DNA of 64,000 bases from Thalassospira sp. HF15 (GTDB taxonomy: Bacteria > Pseudomonadota > Alphaproteobacteria > Rhodospirillales > Thalassospiraceae): the NCBI RefSeq assembly GCF_011806525.1, contig NZ_JAAVKI010000007.1, positions 62,001 to 126,000 on the forward strand, read 5' to 3'. The notes under the pieces are model-generated. The model was not told where the DNA came from and made no database searches. It saw nothing but the letters and a program-made list of their open reading frames with translations. Shown in pieces: positions 29,067-38,940 of the stretch. The translations under genes were made by a program, and so were the position numbers. How positions within the stretch are numbered: position 1 is the stretch's first letter; every line of letters begins with the position of its first letter.

Positions 29067-29106
29067 TGCAAAAACCCGGCGCGGTTGGTGCGCCGGGTTC
29101 TATTGC
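29067..29106 (-). terminator. Terminator after phoD
   Basis: On the minus strand, AACCCGGCGC and GCGCCGGGTT pair around a seven-base loop and are followed by TTTGC. Confidence 0.85.
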
Positions 29107-29133
29107 AAAAGCCTGATTAAGCAAAGTTGCCGA

Positions 29134-30705
29134 TCAGCTGTAAACCGGATCAAGCGTTACCGTATAGAGTTCCTCGTCGGCGACATCACGAAGCGAAACG
29201 CGGAACTGTTCTGTATCGGCATCAATATCCACCAGCCCGAAGAACTGAAGCCCATAGGATGGCGGCAGGTTGATCCCCTGCTCCTCGGTCGGGTGTTTGG
29301 TGAATTTGACCTGCGGACCGAATGTGTTGTCCATTTCATTCGGACCAAAGGTTCCGGCATGCAACGGACCAGAGACAAATTCCCAGAAGGGTTCGAAATC
29401 CTGGAACTGTGCCTTGTTCGGATCATAATAATGGGCCGCCGTGTAATGCACATCCGCCGTCAACCAGACGGTATTGTTGATTTTGGCGTTCTTGATGAAA
29501 CGCAGCAGTTCAACGATTTCAAGTTCACGACCGGCTGGCGCACCATCACCATTGGCAAGGTTTTCAAACGTGCTTTTGTTTTTCCAGTCATCATAAACGA
29601 TCATGCCAATCGGCATGTCGGCTGCGATCACTTTCCAGGTCGCCTTGGAATTCAACAGACCACGTTTGAGCCATTCCATCTGGGCACGACCAAGGAAGTC
29701 GGTGTTATCCGTGGGTACGGCACTATTGTTGGCGTCGTTGGTGCCACGATAGGTCCGCATATCAAGGAAGAAAATCTCCAAGGACGGCCCATAAGAAACC
29801 TTGCGGTAAATGCGACCGGGTTCGGATGCGTATTCGGTCACCGGCAGCATTTCGCGGAAGGCACGATTAGCACGCGCGGCCAGAAGCGACACCGATTTTT
29901 CGCTATAGCGGTCATCGCCAAGCAACATCTCGCCGGGATACCAGTTGTTGGTCACTTCGTGGTCATCCCACTGATAATATACCGGCACCAGACGGTTGAA
30001 CTCGCGCACATGCTGATCAAGCATGTTGTATTTATAGTTGCCACGAAACTCATCAAGCGTCTCGGCGACCTTTGCGGTGTCTTCGGTCGTGATGTTTTTC
30101 CAGATTTCGCCGTCCGGTGTTTCCTTGGTTTCGGCAAACGGCCCATCGGCATAAATCGTATCGCCGGAATGGATGAAGAAGTCCGGGTTATGTTTGGTAA
30201 TCGTTGAATAGGTTTTCATGCCACCGCGGTCTTCATCAATACCCCAACCCTGCCCGCCGGTATCGCCGGACCAGCCGAAACGAATGTTGCGCTTGGCTGC
30301 TGGTGCCGTCCGAAAATGACCAATAATCGGTTCGGACGATGCACGTGTATCATCCAGATTTTCGAAATGTATCTTGTAAAAGATGTCCTGACCTGCTGGC
30401 AGATCGTCAAGGGAAAGTTTCCCGGCAAAGTCACGTTCTGGCAGCACATCGACATGCGGAATACGCACCGAGTTTTTGAACCCTTCCGTGGTCGCGATTT
30501 CGGTCACCATGCGCGACGCACGATCTGCACGTCCCCAGATGCAAGCAGTGCTTTGCGTAACGTCACCACTTTGAACACCGTGGGTCATGATCGGACGATC
30601 CGCAGCACGTGAAATCGACGGCATAAAGAAACCACCCATCGCAGTCGCGGCGCCTGCCGTCGCGCTGGTGGTCAAAAACTTTCGGCGGGAAAGACGAAAA
30701 GTCAT
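29134..30705 (-). CDS. phoD: PhoD-family alkaline phosphatase/phosphodiesterase, Tat-exported
   Basis: A 523-residue secreted phosphatase. The N-terminus has a twin-arginine signal (SRRKF at 6-10, then a hydrophobic stretch ending near ISRAAD), so it is exported folded, as suits its Ca/Fe cofactor. PhoD signatures follow: HGVQSGDV, CIWGRADR, SGDTIYADG, WDDHEVTNNW and LDMRTYR. The ATG at 30705 has GAGG upstream. A candidate Pho box lies 56 bases before it. It probably releases phosphate from organic esters outside the cell. Confidence 0.93.
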   Translation of the reverse strand: MTFRLSRRKFLTTSATAGAATAMGGFFMPSISRAADRPIMTHGVQSGDVTQSTACIWGRADRASRMVTEIATTEGFKNSVRIPHVDVLPERDFAGKLSLDDLPAGQDIFYKIHFENLDDTRASSEPIIGHFRTAPAAKRNIRFGWSGDTGGQGWGIDEDRGGMKTYSTITKHNPDFFIHSGDTIYADGPFAETKETPDGEIWKNITTEDTAKVAETLDEFRGNYKYNMLDQHVREFNRLVPVYYQWDDHEVTNNWYPGEMLLGDDRYSEKSVSLLAARANRAFREMLPVTEYASEPGRIYRKVSYGPSLEIFFLDMRTYRGTNDANNSAVPTDNTDFLGRAQMEWLKRGLLNSKATWKVIAADMPIGMIVYDDWKNKSTFENLANGDGAPAGRELEIVELLRFIKNAKINNTVWLTADVHYTAAHYYDPNKAQFQDFEPFWEFVSGPLHAGTFGPNEMDNTFGPQVKFTKHPTEEQGINLPPSYGLQFFGLVDIDADTEQFRVSLRDVADEELYTVTLDPVYS

Positions 30706-30760
30706 TACAAGAACCTCATCAGGGTATGAAACAAAACATTGAAGATCATGACAAAGTCCG

Positions 30761-30778
30761 ATGACAGCCTGATGTCAG
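30761..30778 (-). promoter_or_regulatory. Candidate Pho box upstream of phoD
   Basis: On the minus strand it reads CTGACAT-CAGG-CTGTCAT, two heptamers with the 11-base period of PhoB sites (consensus CTGTCAT-N4-CTGTCAT), with one mismatch. A third copy (TTGTCAT) follows out of register. It lies 56 bases from the phoD start. Confidence 0.55.
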
Positions 30779-30872
30779 TGTCTTGATTGTTTTGTCATGC
30801 TTTGATGACTCAACGCGTTTGTGAAAAGGCCGACCCGAAAGCCAACAAGTTCAAGTGAACCTGTTCCTGAAC

Positions 30873-30906
30873 GAAAAAGGCCAGATGCTGATCACATCCG
30901 GCCTTA
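30873..30906 (-). terminator. Terminator after the penicillin-binding protein gene
   Basis: On the minus strand, AAGGCCGGATG pairs with CATCTGGCCTT (one wobble), followed by TTTC. Confidence 0.82.
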
Positions 30907-30964
30907 ATCATATACCCCAACCAAACCTGATGGTGTTTGGCGCGGTCGGTAAAGCACGAACCCG

Positions 30965-33388
30965 CTAGTAAATGCCACCCGGTCCGGAGACAGAGCCACC
31001 GCTGCTATCGGATCCACCTGAACCGCTATATCCGCCATCAATGACATTGTCGTTCGAAGCCGGAATGGTGCCGGGCTTGAAGGCCTCCCAAATCACGTCC
31101 TGATCGCCCGGGCGGGCCGGAAGGCCGGTACGCGCTTCGACACGGACCATTCGAATGCCCGGCGGGGTCCGGAACGGGATGGCCTTTGTGCCTTCAAGTG
31201 CCCCGCGCATGAATTCCTTCCAGATCGGGGCGGCCGCACTGGCGCCCTGTTCACGATCACCAAGGGATCGGTTGTCATCAAAGCCAACATAAACACCAAC
31301 TGCCAAATCCGGCGAGAAGCCGACAAACCAGGCATCACGCGAATCATTGGTCGTGCCGGTCTTGCCTGCCAGCGGATAGCCAAGCTCTGCAATACGGCGG
31401 CCCGTCCCACGGGTAATAACACCTTCCATGATGTGAACCATCTGGAATGCGCTGGCAGGGTCGGTCAGCTGTTCGCGGGTGTCAGGCAGATCAGGCGGCA
31501 TCTGATTACGGAACGCCACGTCCTGACATTGCGCACATTCGCGTTCGTCACGACGATAAATCACGTTGCCGCGACGGTCCTGAATACGGTCGATCAGGGT
31601 CGGGGTGATTTTCTTGCCGCCATTGACCAACTCGGCATAGGCCGACGTCAAACGCATTACTGTCGTTTCAGCCGCGCCCAGCGACATCGACAACACGTCT
31701 GGCATTTCATCAACAACACCAAAGCGCTCGGCGTAATCGACCACGGTCGGCATGCCGATGGTTTGGGCCAGACGCACCGTCATCAGGTTTCGCGACTTTT
31801 CAATCCCAAGTCGCATGGTCGAAGGACCATAGAACTTGCCGCTATAGTTGCCCGGTTTCCACTTGCCAAGGCCGGGGCCCTGATCAATCACAAACGGCGC
31901 ATCAAGCACCAGTGTCGAAGGCGTAAAGCCCTGATCAAGGGCGGCAAGATAGACAAACGGCTTGAAGGCAGAGCCCGGCTGACGGCGGGCCTGTGTTGCG
32001 CGGTTAAATTTCGAAAGATCATGTGAAAAACCACCCGACATCGCCAATACGCGCCCGGTATGCGGATCCATTGCCACCAGACCGCCATTCACATTCGGGA
32101 TCTGACGCAGGCCATAGGTATTTGGCGGCAACTGTTCGCCATCAAGTTCGGCGAAATGTTTGACGTAAACAACATCGCCGGGCTTCAGCACATCTGACGG
32201 ACGGTTCACAACCGCGCCCAAAGTCTGGCCCTTTTGCCATGGGCGGGCCCATGTCAGGAAGCGCAACGGAATACGCCCCTGCTCGCCATTCATCAGGCCC
32301 AGTTTTGCTTCATTGGCGTCGGTATCCAGCACAACGGCACGATCCCAGGGGATATCTGCCGGAGTTTCAACTTCGCGCAGCGTCTGCTGCCAGTTGCCCG
32401 ACAGATCAATATTGGTGATCGGGCCGCGCCAGCCATGACGACGGTCATATTCAACCAACCCGTCAAACAGTGCCTTGTCGGCGATATCCTGCAAGCGCGG
32501 AACCACGGTGGAACGCACAGAAAGGCCACCGTCATAAAGCATGCCCTCGCCATAGCGATCCACAAGCTGGCGACGGACTTCCTCGGCAAAGAAATCGGCG
32601 CGGTAAGTGTCAACCGACTCTCGGGTCTTGCCTTCAAGCGGGGATGACCATGCCGCCTGCGCTTCGGCCTCGGTGATGTATTTTTCTTCAAGCATCCGCC
32701 CAATCACCCAGTTACGGCGCGCCTTGGCTTCGTCATGGTTGCGGACCGGATGATAGTTAGATGGTGCTTTTGGCAGGGCAGCAAGATAGGCGGCTTCTTC
32801 AACATCAAGCTCATCAAGCGACTTGTCGAAATAGCGCAAAGCAGCTGCGGCCACACCATAGCTGCCACTGCCGAGATAAATCTCGTTCAGGTAAAGCTCA
32901 AGGATATGTTCCTTGGAAAAGGCCCGCTCGATACGGAAGGACAGAATGGCTTCCTTGATCTTGCGCTCGTAGGATACTTCGTTGGTCAGAAGGAAGTTCT
33001 TGGCGACCTGCTGGGTGATGGTTGATGCGCCGACCGGACGTTTGCCGGTTCCCAAATTGACAACGTTGGTGACAGCCGCGCGCAAGACAGAGGCAAAATC
33101 GATCCCCGGATGAGAAAAGAAGTTCTTGTCCTCAGCCGCGACGAACGCATCAATTACTTTGTGCGGGATAGCCGAAATCGGCACAAAGACACGCTTTTCA
33201 CGCGCATATTCGGCAATCAGGGCACCGTCGGATGCATGCACACGTGTCATAACCTCGGGCTCGTAATTTTCAAGCTGTGTGTAATCAGGCAGTCCTTGGC
33301 CAAAGTGCCAGAAGATCGCCAGCATACCGGCGCCGCCCGCAACCGCCATCAAGAACAGAAAGCCGAAAATACTAAGTAGAATGCGCAT
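30965..33388 (-). CDS. mrcA: Class A penicillin-binding protein 1A (glycosyltransferase/transpeptidase)
   Basis: Bifunctional peptidoglycan synthase (807 aa) anchored by a membrane segment at about 5-27. The GT51 domain has its catalytic glutamate at residue 86 (AAEDKNFF) and GASTITQQVAKN. The transpeptidase has the nucleophile Ser473 (SAFK) and the KTG motif with Lys676 (AGKTGTT). The C-terminus is a Gly/Ser-rich tail. An inserted OB-like region lies between the domains, as in E. coli PBP1a. It is downstream of the amidase gene on the same strand. Confidence 0.95.
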   Translation of the reverse strand: MRILLSIFGFLFLMAVAGGAGMLAIFWHFGQGLPDYTQLENYEPEVMTRVHASDGALIAEYAREKRVFVPISAIPHKVIDAFVAAEDKNFFSHPGIDFASVLRAAVTNVVNLGTGKRPVGASTITQQVAKNFLLTNEVSYERKIKEAILSFRIERAFSKEHILELYLNEIYLGSGSYGVAAAALRYFDKSLDELDVEEAAYLAALPKAPSNYHPVRNHDEAKARRNWVIGRMLEEKYITEAEAQAAWSSPLEGKTRESVDTYRADFFAEEVRRQLVDRYGEGMLYDGGLSVRSTVVPRLQDIADKALFDGLVEYDRRHGWRGPITNIDLSGNWQQTLREVETPADIPWDRAVVLDTDANEAKLGLMNGEQGRIPLRFLTWARPWQKGQTLGAVVNRPSDVLKPGDVVYVKHFAELDGEQLPPNTYGLRQIPNVNGGLVAMDPHTGRVLAMSGGFSHDLSKFNRATQARRQPGSAFKPFVYLAALDQGFTPSTLVLDAPFVIDQGPGLGKWKPGNYSGKFYGPSTMRLGIEKSRNLMTVRLAQTIGMPTVVDYAERFGVVDEMPDVLSMSLGAAETTVMRLTSAYAELVNGGKKITPTLIDRIQDRRGNVIYRRDERECAQCQDVAFRNQMPPDLPDTREQLTDPASAFQMVHIMEGVITRGTGRRIAELGYPLAGKTGTTNDSRDAWFVGFSPDLAVGVYVGFDDNRSLGDREQGASAAAPIWKEFMRGALEGTKAIPFRTPPGIRMVRVEARTGLPARPGDQDVIWEAFKPGTIPASNDNVIDGGYSGSGGSDSSGGSVSGPGGIY

Positions 33389-33646
33389 GTAAGCAGGTCT
33401 TTTTCATTTTGTTGGCCTGATCGGTCAAGGGCGCATATTCATGCACTCTTACCGGAAATGCAACGTCCCGACCGACATTTCGCCTGTCAGGATCGTAAAC
33501 ACGGATTTGCCCGCATCATAGCGGCAAAATCATGACGAGGTTGTGACAGCCACCACGCCTGAGGGCTTTTTATTCCCAGAATAAAGCGTATCGGTATCTT
33601 TCCCGCCTATGTCAGACGCAAATCACGATACCGACAGTCCCAGCTT

Positions 33647-34930
33647 TTAGAACTTGTGTTTCTCGAAATAAATATCAATTGCCCGCATGACGGCCTCGGC
33701 AATCTTTTTGCGATGGGCCGGGCTTTGCAACAGCTTGGCATCCGTTGCATTCGACAGATATCCCATTTCAAACAAGGCAGACGGGATATCAGGTGCCTTC
33801 AGAACCGCGAAACCTGCAAAGCGATGGGTGCGGCGTTGCAATTCGATGCTTTGGGCAAGCTGGGTGACCATATTTGCCGCCAAGGTTGCCGACAGGTTCA
33901 TGGTTTCGCGTTGCGCCAGATCGATCAGGATGCTTTGCACCAGCGTGTTTTCATCGGAAAGATCAATACCGGCAATGACGTCGGCCTTGTTTTCCTTTGA
34001 TGCCAGTGCGGCGGCCTCTTTGTCCGATGCGTTTTCAGACAGGGTATAAACCGATGCGCCGCGATGCTTTGGATTGGCAATCGAGTCTGCATGCAACGAT
34101 ATGAACAGATCCGCCTCGGCCTTGCGCGCGATTTCGACGCGTTGCCGCAGTTTCAGGAACACGTCCTTGTCACGCGTTAACAGAACGCGATAGCGCCCGG
34201 ATGCCGTCAGGGTTTCGGCAAGCTGGCGCGCTGCGGCAAGGGTCAGGTCCTTTTCATAGACATTGCCCACGCCAATCGCACCGGGATCGACCCCGCCATG
34301 TCCGGCATCAATGGCAATCAGCGGCTTTTCATCACCGCCGCGGCCCGATTGAACGGCGACATCAACACTTTGCTCGGTCGCACTGGTATCGTTGCGACTG
34401 CGCGCAGAATAGGCTTCCATGCTTTGACGCGATGCGGTCAAAAAGGCGTCACGCCCGGTCGGTTTCAGATCAACCACCAGACGATTGGGCTTTCCCCCGC
34501 CCGGTGGCAGCGAGAAAATCTTCGAAACGAGCGACGGCTGCGCGACATCGAGAACCACACGGAACGTGCCCGGTTTGAACAGGCCATAGCGCAGGCCCGA
34601 AATCAGCCCCCCGCCAGAGGTCACCTTGCTTGGCGGTGCGTTCCAGTCGATTTCCGGCATATCAATGATGATGCGATAGGGATCTGGCAGCAGGAAGTAG
34701 GTAAAATCGACTTCCTGATCGAGATCGATCACAAAGCGCGTGTAATCGGGATAAACCCCAAGCCGCGCGCCAAGCACCTTGGCCGGTTGGGCTGATGCTT
34801 CTGACACGGTGATCACGAATGCACACAACAGCGCAAACACCACCATCATCGTTCTGGCGATATTGACCAGGAAAGACCCTGATGGTGCATTTTTCGTTTT
34901 GGAAAGCGAAGTTGCGTGCTGTGAATACAT
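33647..34930 (-). CDS. amiC: N-acetylmuramoyl-L-alanine amidase (AMIN + Amidase_3, AmiC type)
   Basis: A 427-residue periplasmic amidase that cleaves septal peptidoglycan. A signal peptide covers about residues 25-48 (ending SEASAQ). An AMIN domain for septal localisation follows (about 50-155), then a zinc Amidase_3 domain. Zinc and catalytic motifs are IDAGHGGVDPGAIG, YEKDLTL, SLHADS and the late FEMGYLSN. The start at 34930 gives a long n-region; a later ATG (MMVVFALLC) is possible. It is divergent from rne across a 649-base gap. Confidence 0.92.
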   Translation of the reverse strand: MYSQHATSLSKTKNAPSGSFLVNIARTMMVVFALLCAFVITVSEASAQPAKVLGARLGVYPDYTRFVIDLDQEVDFTYFLLPDPYRIIIDMPEIDWNAPPSKVTSGGGLISGLRYGLFKPGTFRVVLDVAQPSLVSKIFSLPPGGGKPNRLVVDLKPTGRDAFLTASRQSMEAYSARSRNDTSATEQSVDVAVQSGRGGDEKPLIAIDAGHGGVDPGAIGVGNVYEKDLTLAAARQLAETLTASGRYRVLLTRDKDVFLKLRQRVEIARKAEADLFISLHADSIANPKHRGASVYTLSENASDKEAAALASKENKADVIAGIDLSDENTLVQSILIDLAQRETMNLSATLAANMVTQLAQSIELQRRTHRFAGFAVLKAPDIPSALFEMGYLSNATDAKLLQSPAHRKKIAEAVMRAIDIYFEKHKF

Positions 34931-35579
34931 CTGTCGTTTCAGCGCCTATTACCCTGCAAGAGCATCTGTTAAGCGCTTATAGCAATGCGTTGGTTAACGG
35001 GCAATTGACCAACACCAGAACTTGCATGACAGATCTTTCAACTTTGCGCGATGGGCGGAACATGGGGCAGAACCGTAAAAACAGTGTCTTTTCATATATT
35101 TGCCGAAGATAACTCACCCAAAGGAAAATCGCGCGGATTTCTGTGTGTTTTTACATGTTACTGTCAGAAAGTCGTTACATCACGCAACAAAACTGTTTGT
35201 AGCAGACGCATAAAAGGGATATGTTGCACCCGAGATTCCTATGCTTTGTGGTAAGCAACCAAAATGCCACCAGGCTGAGGACGCGACGAGTGCAGTTCTT
35301 ACGGTCGGTGTCTCGGTGACGCGGCAATTCCCGCTCCCGATAGAGCCCTCCTCAAAAAGGCTGTCTTGGCGCGCTCGAAAGACACGCAATCTAATTCTTT
35401 TGTTTCAACACCAAAACCAGGTCCAACCGGAAGAGCAGCCGACACGCGATGACCCAGATACATACAGGACATATCGCGACCTTTATGGGCGGCGCCTCCG
35501 GACATGCCGGTTTGTTTGCATATCAGCGCAATTGCGCCCATAGCATTGAACTGGCGGGGCCCCCAGGAACAGGTTCCGA
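34931..35579. other. 649-base gap between the amidase gene and rne, probably the rne leader
   Basis: I see no convincing gene here. A possible promoter, TTGTAG-17 bases-TATGTT, lies at 35197-35225, which would leave a leader of roughly 350 bases before rne. GC-rich inverted repeats (CTGGCGGGG/CCCCAG at 35551-35566 and GGAAC/GTTCC at 35566-35577) overlap the likely rne ribosome binding site. Leader-based autoregulation is known for E. coli rne; here it is only a possibility. Confidence 0.4.
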
Positions 35580-38500
35580 ATGGTCAAACGTATGCTTATC
35601 GATGCAACGCACGCGGAAGAGAGCCGCGTCGTTGTTATTAATGGAAATCGCCTAGAAGAATACGACGTCGAAACTTCGACAAAAAAGCAAATCAAGGGTA
35701 ATATCTATCTCGCGAAAGTCACGCGGGTAGAACCGTCGCTTCAGGCGGCCTTTGTTGACTATGGCGGAAACCGTCATGGTTTCCTTGCGTTTAGCGAAAT
35801 CCATTCCGACTACTATCAAATTCCGGTTGCCGACCGCGAGGCGATTGCCCAAGGCAATGCCCAGGTGAAGGACGCTGAAATCGTCGAAGACAACATCGGC
35901 GATTCCGAAGACAGCCCGAAAAAAGAAAAGAAGCCGTCGCGTACACGTTCGCGCCGCAAACCGCGCGCTCAGAGCAAGGACGATACATCCGACACGCCCG
36001 AGGCAGAAGCCCCGGAAGCGGATGCCACGACCGAGGCGCCTGGCCAGTCCGATGCCGCAACCGAGAAAACCGGTTCTGGCGAGGAAGAAGAAGCCAAACC
36101 GCGTCGTCGCCGTCCGCGCAATCGTCGCAAAAAAAGCGACGATGTCGAGGCATCGGGTTCGGATGCAGAAGCAACGCCGTCCAGTGATGGCAATGATGAC
36201 AGCGGTTCGAACGGTGATGACACCCCGACCGGTGGCAATGCCGCGATGGCAGCCGAAGTCGCCGAGCTTGACGTTGATGTCGTTACCGATGACGACGCTA
36301 ACGAAGTCACCGCTCTTGATCCGAATGCCGACGTTGAAGAAGACATCGAAGACCTTGGTGGCGATGACAGCGACGAATTCGTCGAATCACACAGCCGTCA
36401 ACTTCAGAAACGCTACAAAATTCAGGAAGTCATCAAGCGCCGCCAGATCATTCTGGTTCAGGTCGTCAAGGAAGAGCGCGGCAACAAGGGTGCAGCGCTT
36501 TCGACCTTCCTGTCACTGGCCGGTCGTTATTGCGTGCTGATGCCAAACACCCCGCGCGGTGGTGGCATTTCGCGCAAGATCACCAATGCCAAGGACCGCA
36601 AGCGTCTGAAATCCATTCTGGCAGAGCTTGAGATTCCGGACGGCATGGCGGTTATCGTTCGTACCGCCGGTGCAGAACGGACCAAGGCCGAAATCAAGCG
36701 TGACTTCGATTATCTGATGCGTCTGTGGGATCGTATCCGCGAAACCACCCTTCAGAGCCAGGCACCGTGCCTAATTTACGAAGAAGCCGATCTGATCAAG
36801 CGTTCCATCCGTGATCTTTATGCGCGCGATGTTGATGAAGTTCTGGTCGAAGGTGACGAGGGTTACCGCGTTGCCAAAGACTTCATGAAGATGCTGATGC
36901 CATCGCATGCCAAGCGTGTGCAGCCTTATAAAGATCAGGGCGTGCCGCTGTTCCACCGTTTCCAGGTGGAAAGCCAGCTTGATGCGATGCTCAACCCGGT
37001 CGTGCAGCTTAAATCCGGTGGTTATCTTGTCATCAACCCGACCGAGGCTTTGGTTGCGGTTGACGTCAACTCCGGCCGTTCGACCCGTGAACGCAACATC
37101 GAAGAAACCGCTTACAAGACCAACCTTGAAGCAGCCGAAGAACTGTCACGCCAGTTGCGCCTGCGTGACCTTGCGGGTCTGATCGTTGTCGACTTCATCG
37201 ACATGGAAGATCACCGCAATCAGGCCTCTGTCGAACGCAAGCTTAAAGAAGCGATGCGCAACGACCGCGCCCGTCTGCAGATCGGCCGTATCAGCCCGTT
37301 TGGCCTGCTTGAAATGTCGCGTCAGCGCCTGCGTCCGTCGCTGGTCGAAAGCGCGTTTGAAGTTTGCACCCATTGCCGTGGTGTCGGCCTTGTTCGCTCG
37401 ATCGAAAGTGCAGCCCTTCATCTGCTGCGCGTGATTGAAGAAGAAGGCATGCGTCGTCGTTCCGGCGCACTGACCGTCCATGTCGCAAGTGAAGTTGCCC
37501 TTTATATTCTGAACCGCAAGCGTGACTCGCTTGGCGAAATCGAAAGCCGCTATGGTTTCAGCGTCATGATCTTTGGTGATGACAGCCTGATTTCGCCAGA
37601 CCATCGTATTGAACGCACCCGTGCGAAAAAAGGCGATGAAGTTGACGAAACGCCGTCTGTTCTCAACACCGACAGCGTGTCGCTGACCGCGATTGAAAAT
37701 CCGGTTGATGCAGACGACGAAGAAGAAGAAACTGAACGCAACGAAGATGACGATCAGGGCGGCAAGCGCCGTCGTCGTCGCCGTCGTCGCCGTGGCCGCA
37801 ATGATGACCGCGATGATCGCAACAACGATCAGCAGCAGGATGCATCTGGCGACAATGAAGACGCGTCTGACAACAGTGATCGCAACAACAACAATACGAA
37901 TGACGACGATGATGATGAAAGCAACCGCAAGCGCCGCCGTCGCGGCAAACGTGGTGGTCGCCGTCGTTCGCGCCGTCAGGACTTTGATGGCAACCGGACC
38001 CGTTCGCCTGCTGATGATCCGGCCCTGACGGCAGCACGCCGCAACCGTGACCACGAAGCACCCGACGGCACAGCAGAAGACACCGTGATCGACGCTGATA
38101 GCGAAGGTCAGGACGCAGACAGCTTTGAGCAGGAAGGTGTTCGCGCCGGTCGTTCGCGCAGCACCACGGCCCCGGCCCCTGCCCGTCCGCGCCGTGATCG
38201 CAATGACAACCGCCGCAATCGTCGTGACCGCAACACCCGTTCGGATCGCAATGACGAGGGCAATGATCGCGATGTGAAGAACATCCCGATCCAAAGCGGC
38301 CCGGCCCCGGAAGCACAGTCGGACGCCCCGGCTGAAGCAAAACCGGAAGCAGCCGCGGCACCGGCCCCGACCCCGGCAGAAGTCAGTGCCCCGGCTCCGA
38401 AGGAAGAAGCACCCAAGGCAGAAGCCCCGGCTGAAAAACCGGCTGAGCCAAAAGCTGCTGAACCGGCCAAGGCCGAGAAAGCAGAACCGGCTCCTGCCCC

Positions 38501-38588
38501 GGCACCGGAAGCAACCCCTGCTCCCGAGCCGGCCAAGGACGAAAAACCGAAGCCGAAAAAACGCGGCTGGTGGAGCCTTGGTCGCTAA
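35580..38588 (+). CDS. rne: Ribonuclease E
   Basis: Endoribonuclease (1002 aa) and degradosome scaffold. The S1 domain is split by a long acidic/basic low-complexity insertion at about residues 95-265, a feature I associate with alphaproteobacterial RNase E. The catalytic aspartates are Asp495 (VAVDVNSGR) and Asp538 (IVVDFIDM). The zinc-link cysteines are Cys596 and Cys599 (CTHCRGVG). From about residue 710 the protein is disordered, with arginine-rich RNA-binding blocks and a Pro/Ala/Glu-rich tail ending KKRGWWSLGR, a likely partner-binding motif. The ATG at 35580 gives the typical MVKRMLIDATH. Confidence 0.96.
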   Translation: MVKRMLIDATHAEESRVVVINGNRLEEYDVETSTKKQIKGNIYLAKVTRVEPSLQAAFVDYGGNRHGFLAFSEIHSDYYQIPVADREAIAQGNAQVKDAEIVEDNIGDSEDSPKKEKKPSRTRSRRKPRAQSKDDTSDTPEAEAPEADATTEAPGQSDAATEKTGSGEEEEAKPRRRRPRNRRKKSDDVEASGSDAEATPSSDGNDDSGSNGDDTPTGGNAAMAAEVAELDVDVVTDDDANEVTALDPNADVEEDIEDLGGDDSDEFVESHSRQLQKRYKIQEVIKRRQIILVQVVKEERGNKGAALSTFLSLAGRYCVLMPNTPRGGGISRKITNAKDRKRLKSILAELEIPDGMAVIVRTAGAERTKAEIKRDFDYLMRLWDRIRETTLQSQAPCLIYEEADLIKRSIRDLYARDVDEVLVEGDEGYRVAKDFMKMLMPSHAKRVQPYKDQGVPLFHRFQVESQLDAMLNPVVQLKSGGYLVINPTEALVAVDVNSGRSTRERNIEETAYKTNLEAAEELSRQLRLRDLAGLIVVDFIDMEDHRNQASVERKLKEAMRNDRARLQIGRISPFGLLEMSRQRLRPSLVESAFEVCTHCRGVGLVRSIESAALHLLRVIEEEGMRRRSGALTVHVASEVALYILNRKRDSLGEIESRYGFSVMIFGDDSLISPDHRIERTRAKKGDEVDETPSVLNTDSVSLTAIENPVDADDEEEETERNEDDDQGGKRRRRRRRRRGRNDDRDDRNNDQQQDASGDNEDASDNSDRNNNNTNDDDDDESNRKRRRRGKRGGRRRSRRQDFDGNRTRSPADDPALTAARRNRDHEAPDGTAEDTVIDADSEGQDADSFEQEGVRAGRSRSTTAPAPARPRRDRNDNRRNRRDRNTRSDRNDEGNDRDVKNIPIQSGPAPEAQSDAPAEAKPEAAAAPAPTPAEVSAPAPKEEAPKAEAPAEKPAEPKAAEPAKAEKAEPAPAPAPEATPAPEPAKDEKPKPKKRGWWSLGR

Positions 38589-38608
38589 GACGGGCTACCA
38601 GAACAAAC

Positions 38609-38650
38609 AAAAAAAGAAGGGCTGCCATCTGGCAGCCCTTCTTTTTTTTA
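38609..38650 (+). terminator. Strong terminator after rne
   Basis: AAAAAGAAGGGCTGCC and GGCAGCCCTTCTTTTT form a 16-bp perfect stem with an ATCT loop. The hairpin marks the left edge of the AT-rich island. Confidence 0.95.
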
Positions 38651-38691
38651 GTCAACCGCCTGTCGGGCAATTCAGAGAAGCGTTCCCAATT

Positions 38692-38904
38692 CTAAAGGGC
38701 CTTCTTCAGAAGCGCTGTAAGTTCGACCGGACTGTTTGTCGTGCGCACATATCGCACAATCTCGCTATATTGAGTTTCTTGAGCTTCTTTTTTTGAATTG
38801 TCTTCTGGTGTGTCGAATATCTCAAACCCGACAGCACCTGAAGAGAAACTATCTGGCAATGGCCGCTTCATGATATCATTGATCACTTCAGCGTATTTGC
38901 TCAT
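38692..38904 (-). CDS. Small acidic-to-neutral protein, partner of the Ntn-hydrolase-like gene
   Basis: A 70-residue protein from ATG 38904 (MSKYAEVINDIMKRP), preceded by GGGAGAG at good spacing. It lies 36 bases after the stop of the 418-residue gene, so the two are probably co-transcribed. It has no signal peptide, cysteine or familiar motif; the C-terminal half is predicted helical. Base composition is AT-rich like its neighbour. I do not recognise the family. Confidence 0.65.
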   Translation of the reverse strand: MSKYAEVINDIMKRPLPDSFSSGAVGFEIFDTPEDNSKKEAQETQYSEIVRYVRTTNSPVELTALLKKAL

Positions 38905-38940
38905 TTTCACTCTCCCTAAAGCTCATCCAACACGCCAACC

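Noticed and set aside
35241-35543. 100-codon frame in the gap before rne
   Set aside because: It has no ribosome binding site, random-looking composition and no domain; it fits better as part of the rne leader.
37146-38294. 382-codon minus-strand frame opposite the C-terminal part of rne
   Set aside because: Its Ala/Val/Ile/Thr-rich sequence mirrors the arginine- and acid-rich repeats of RNase E on the other strand, so it is a composition shadow.
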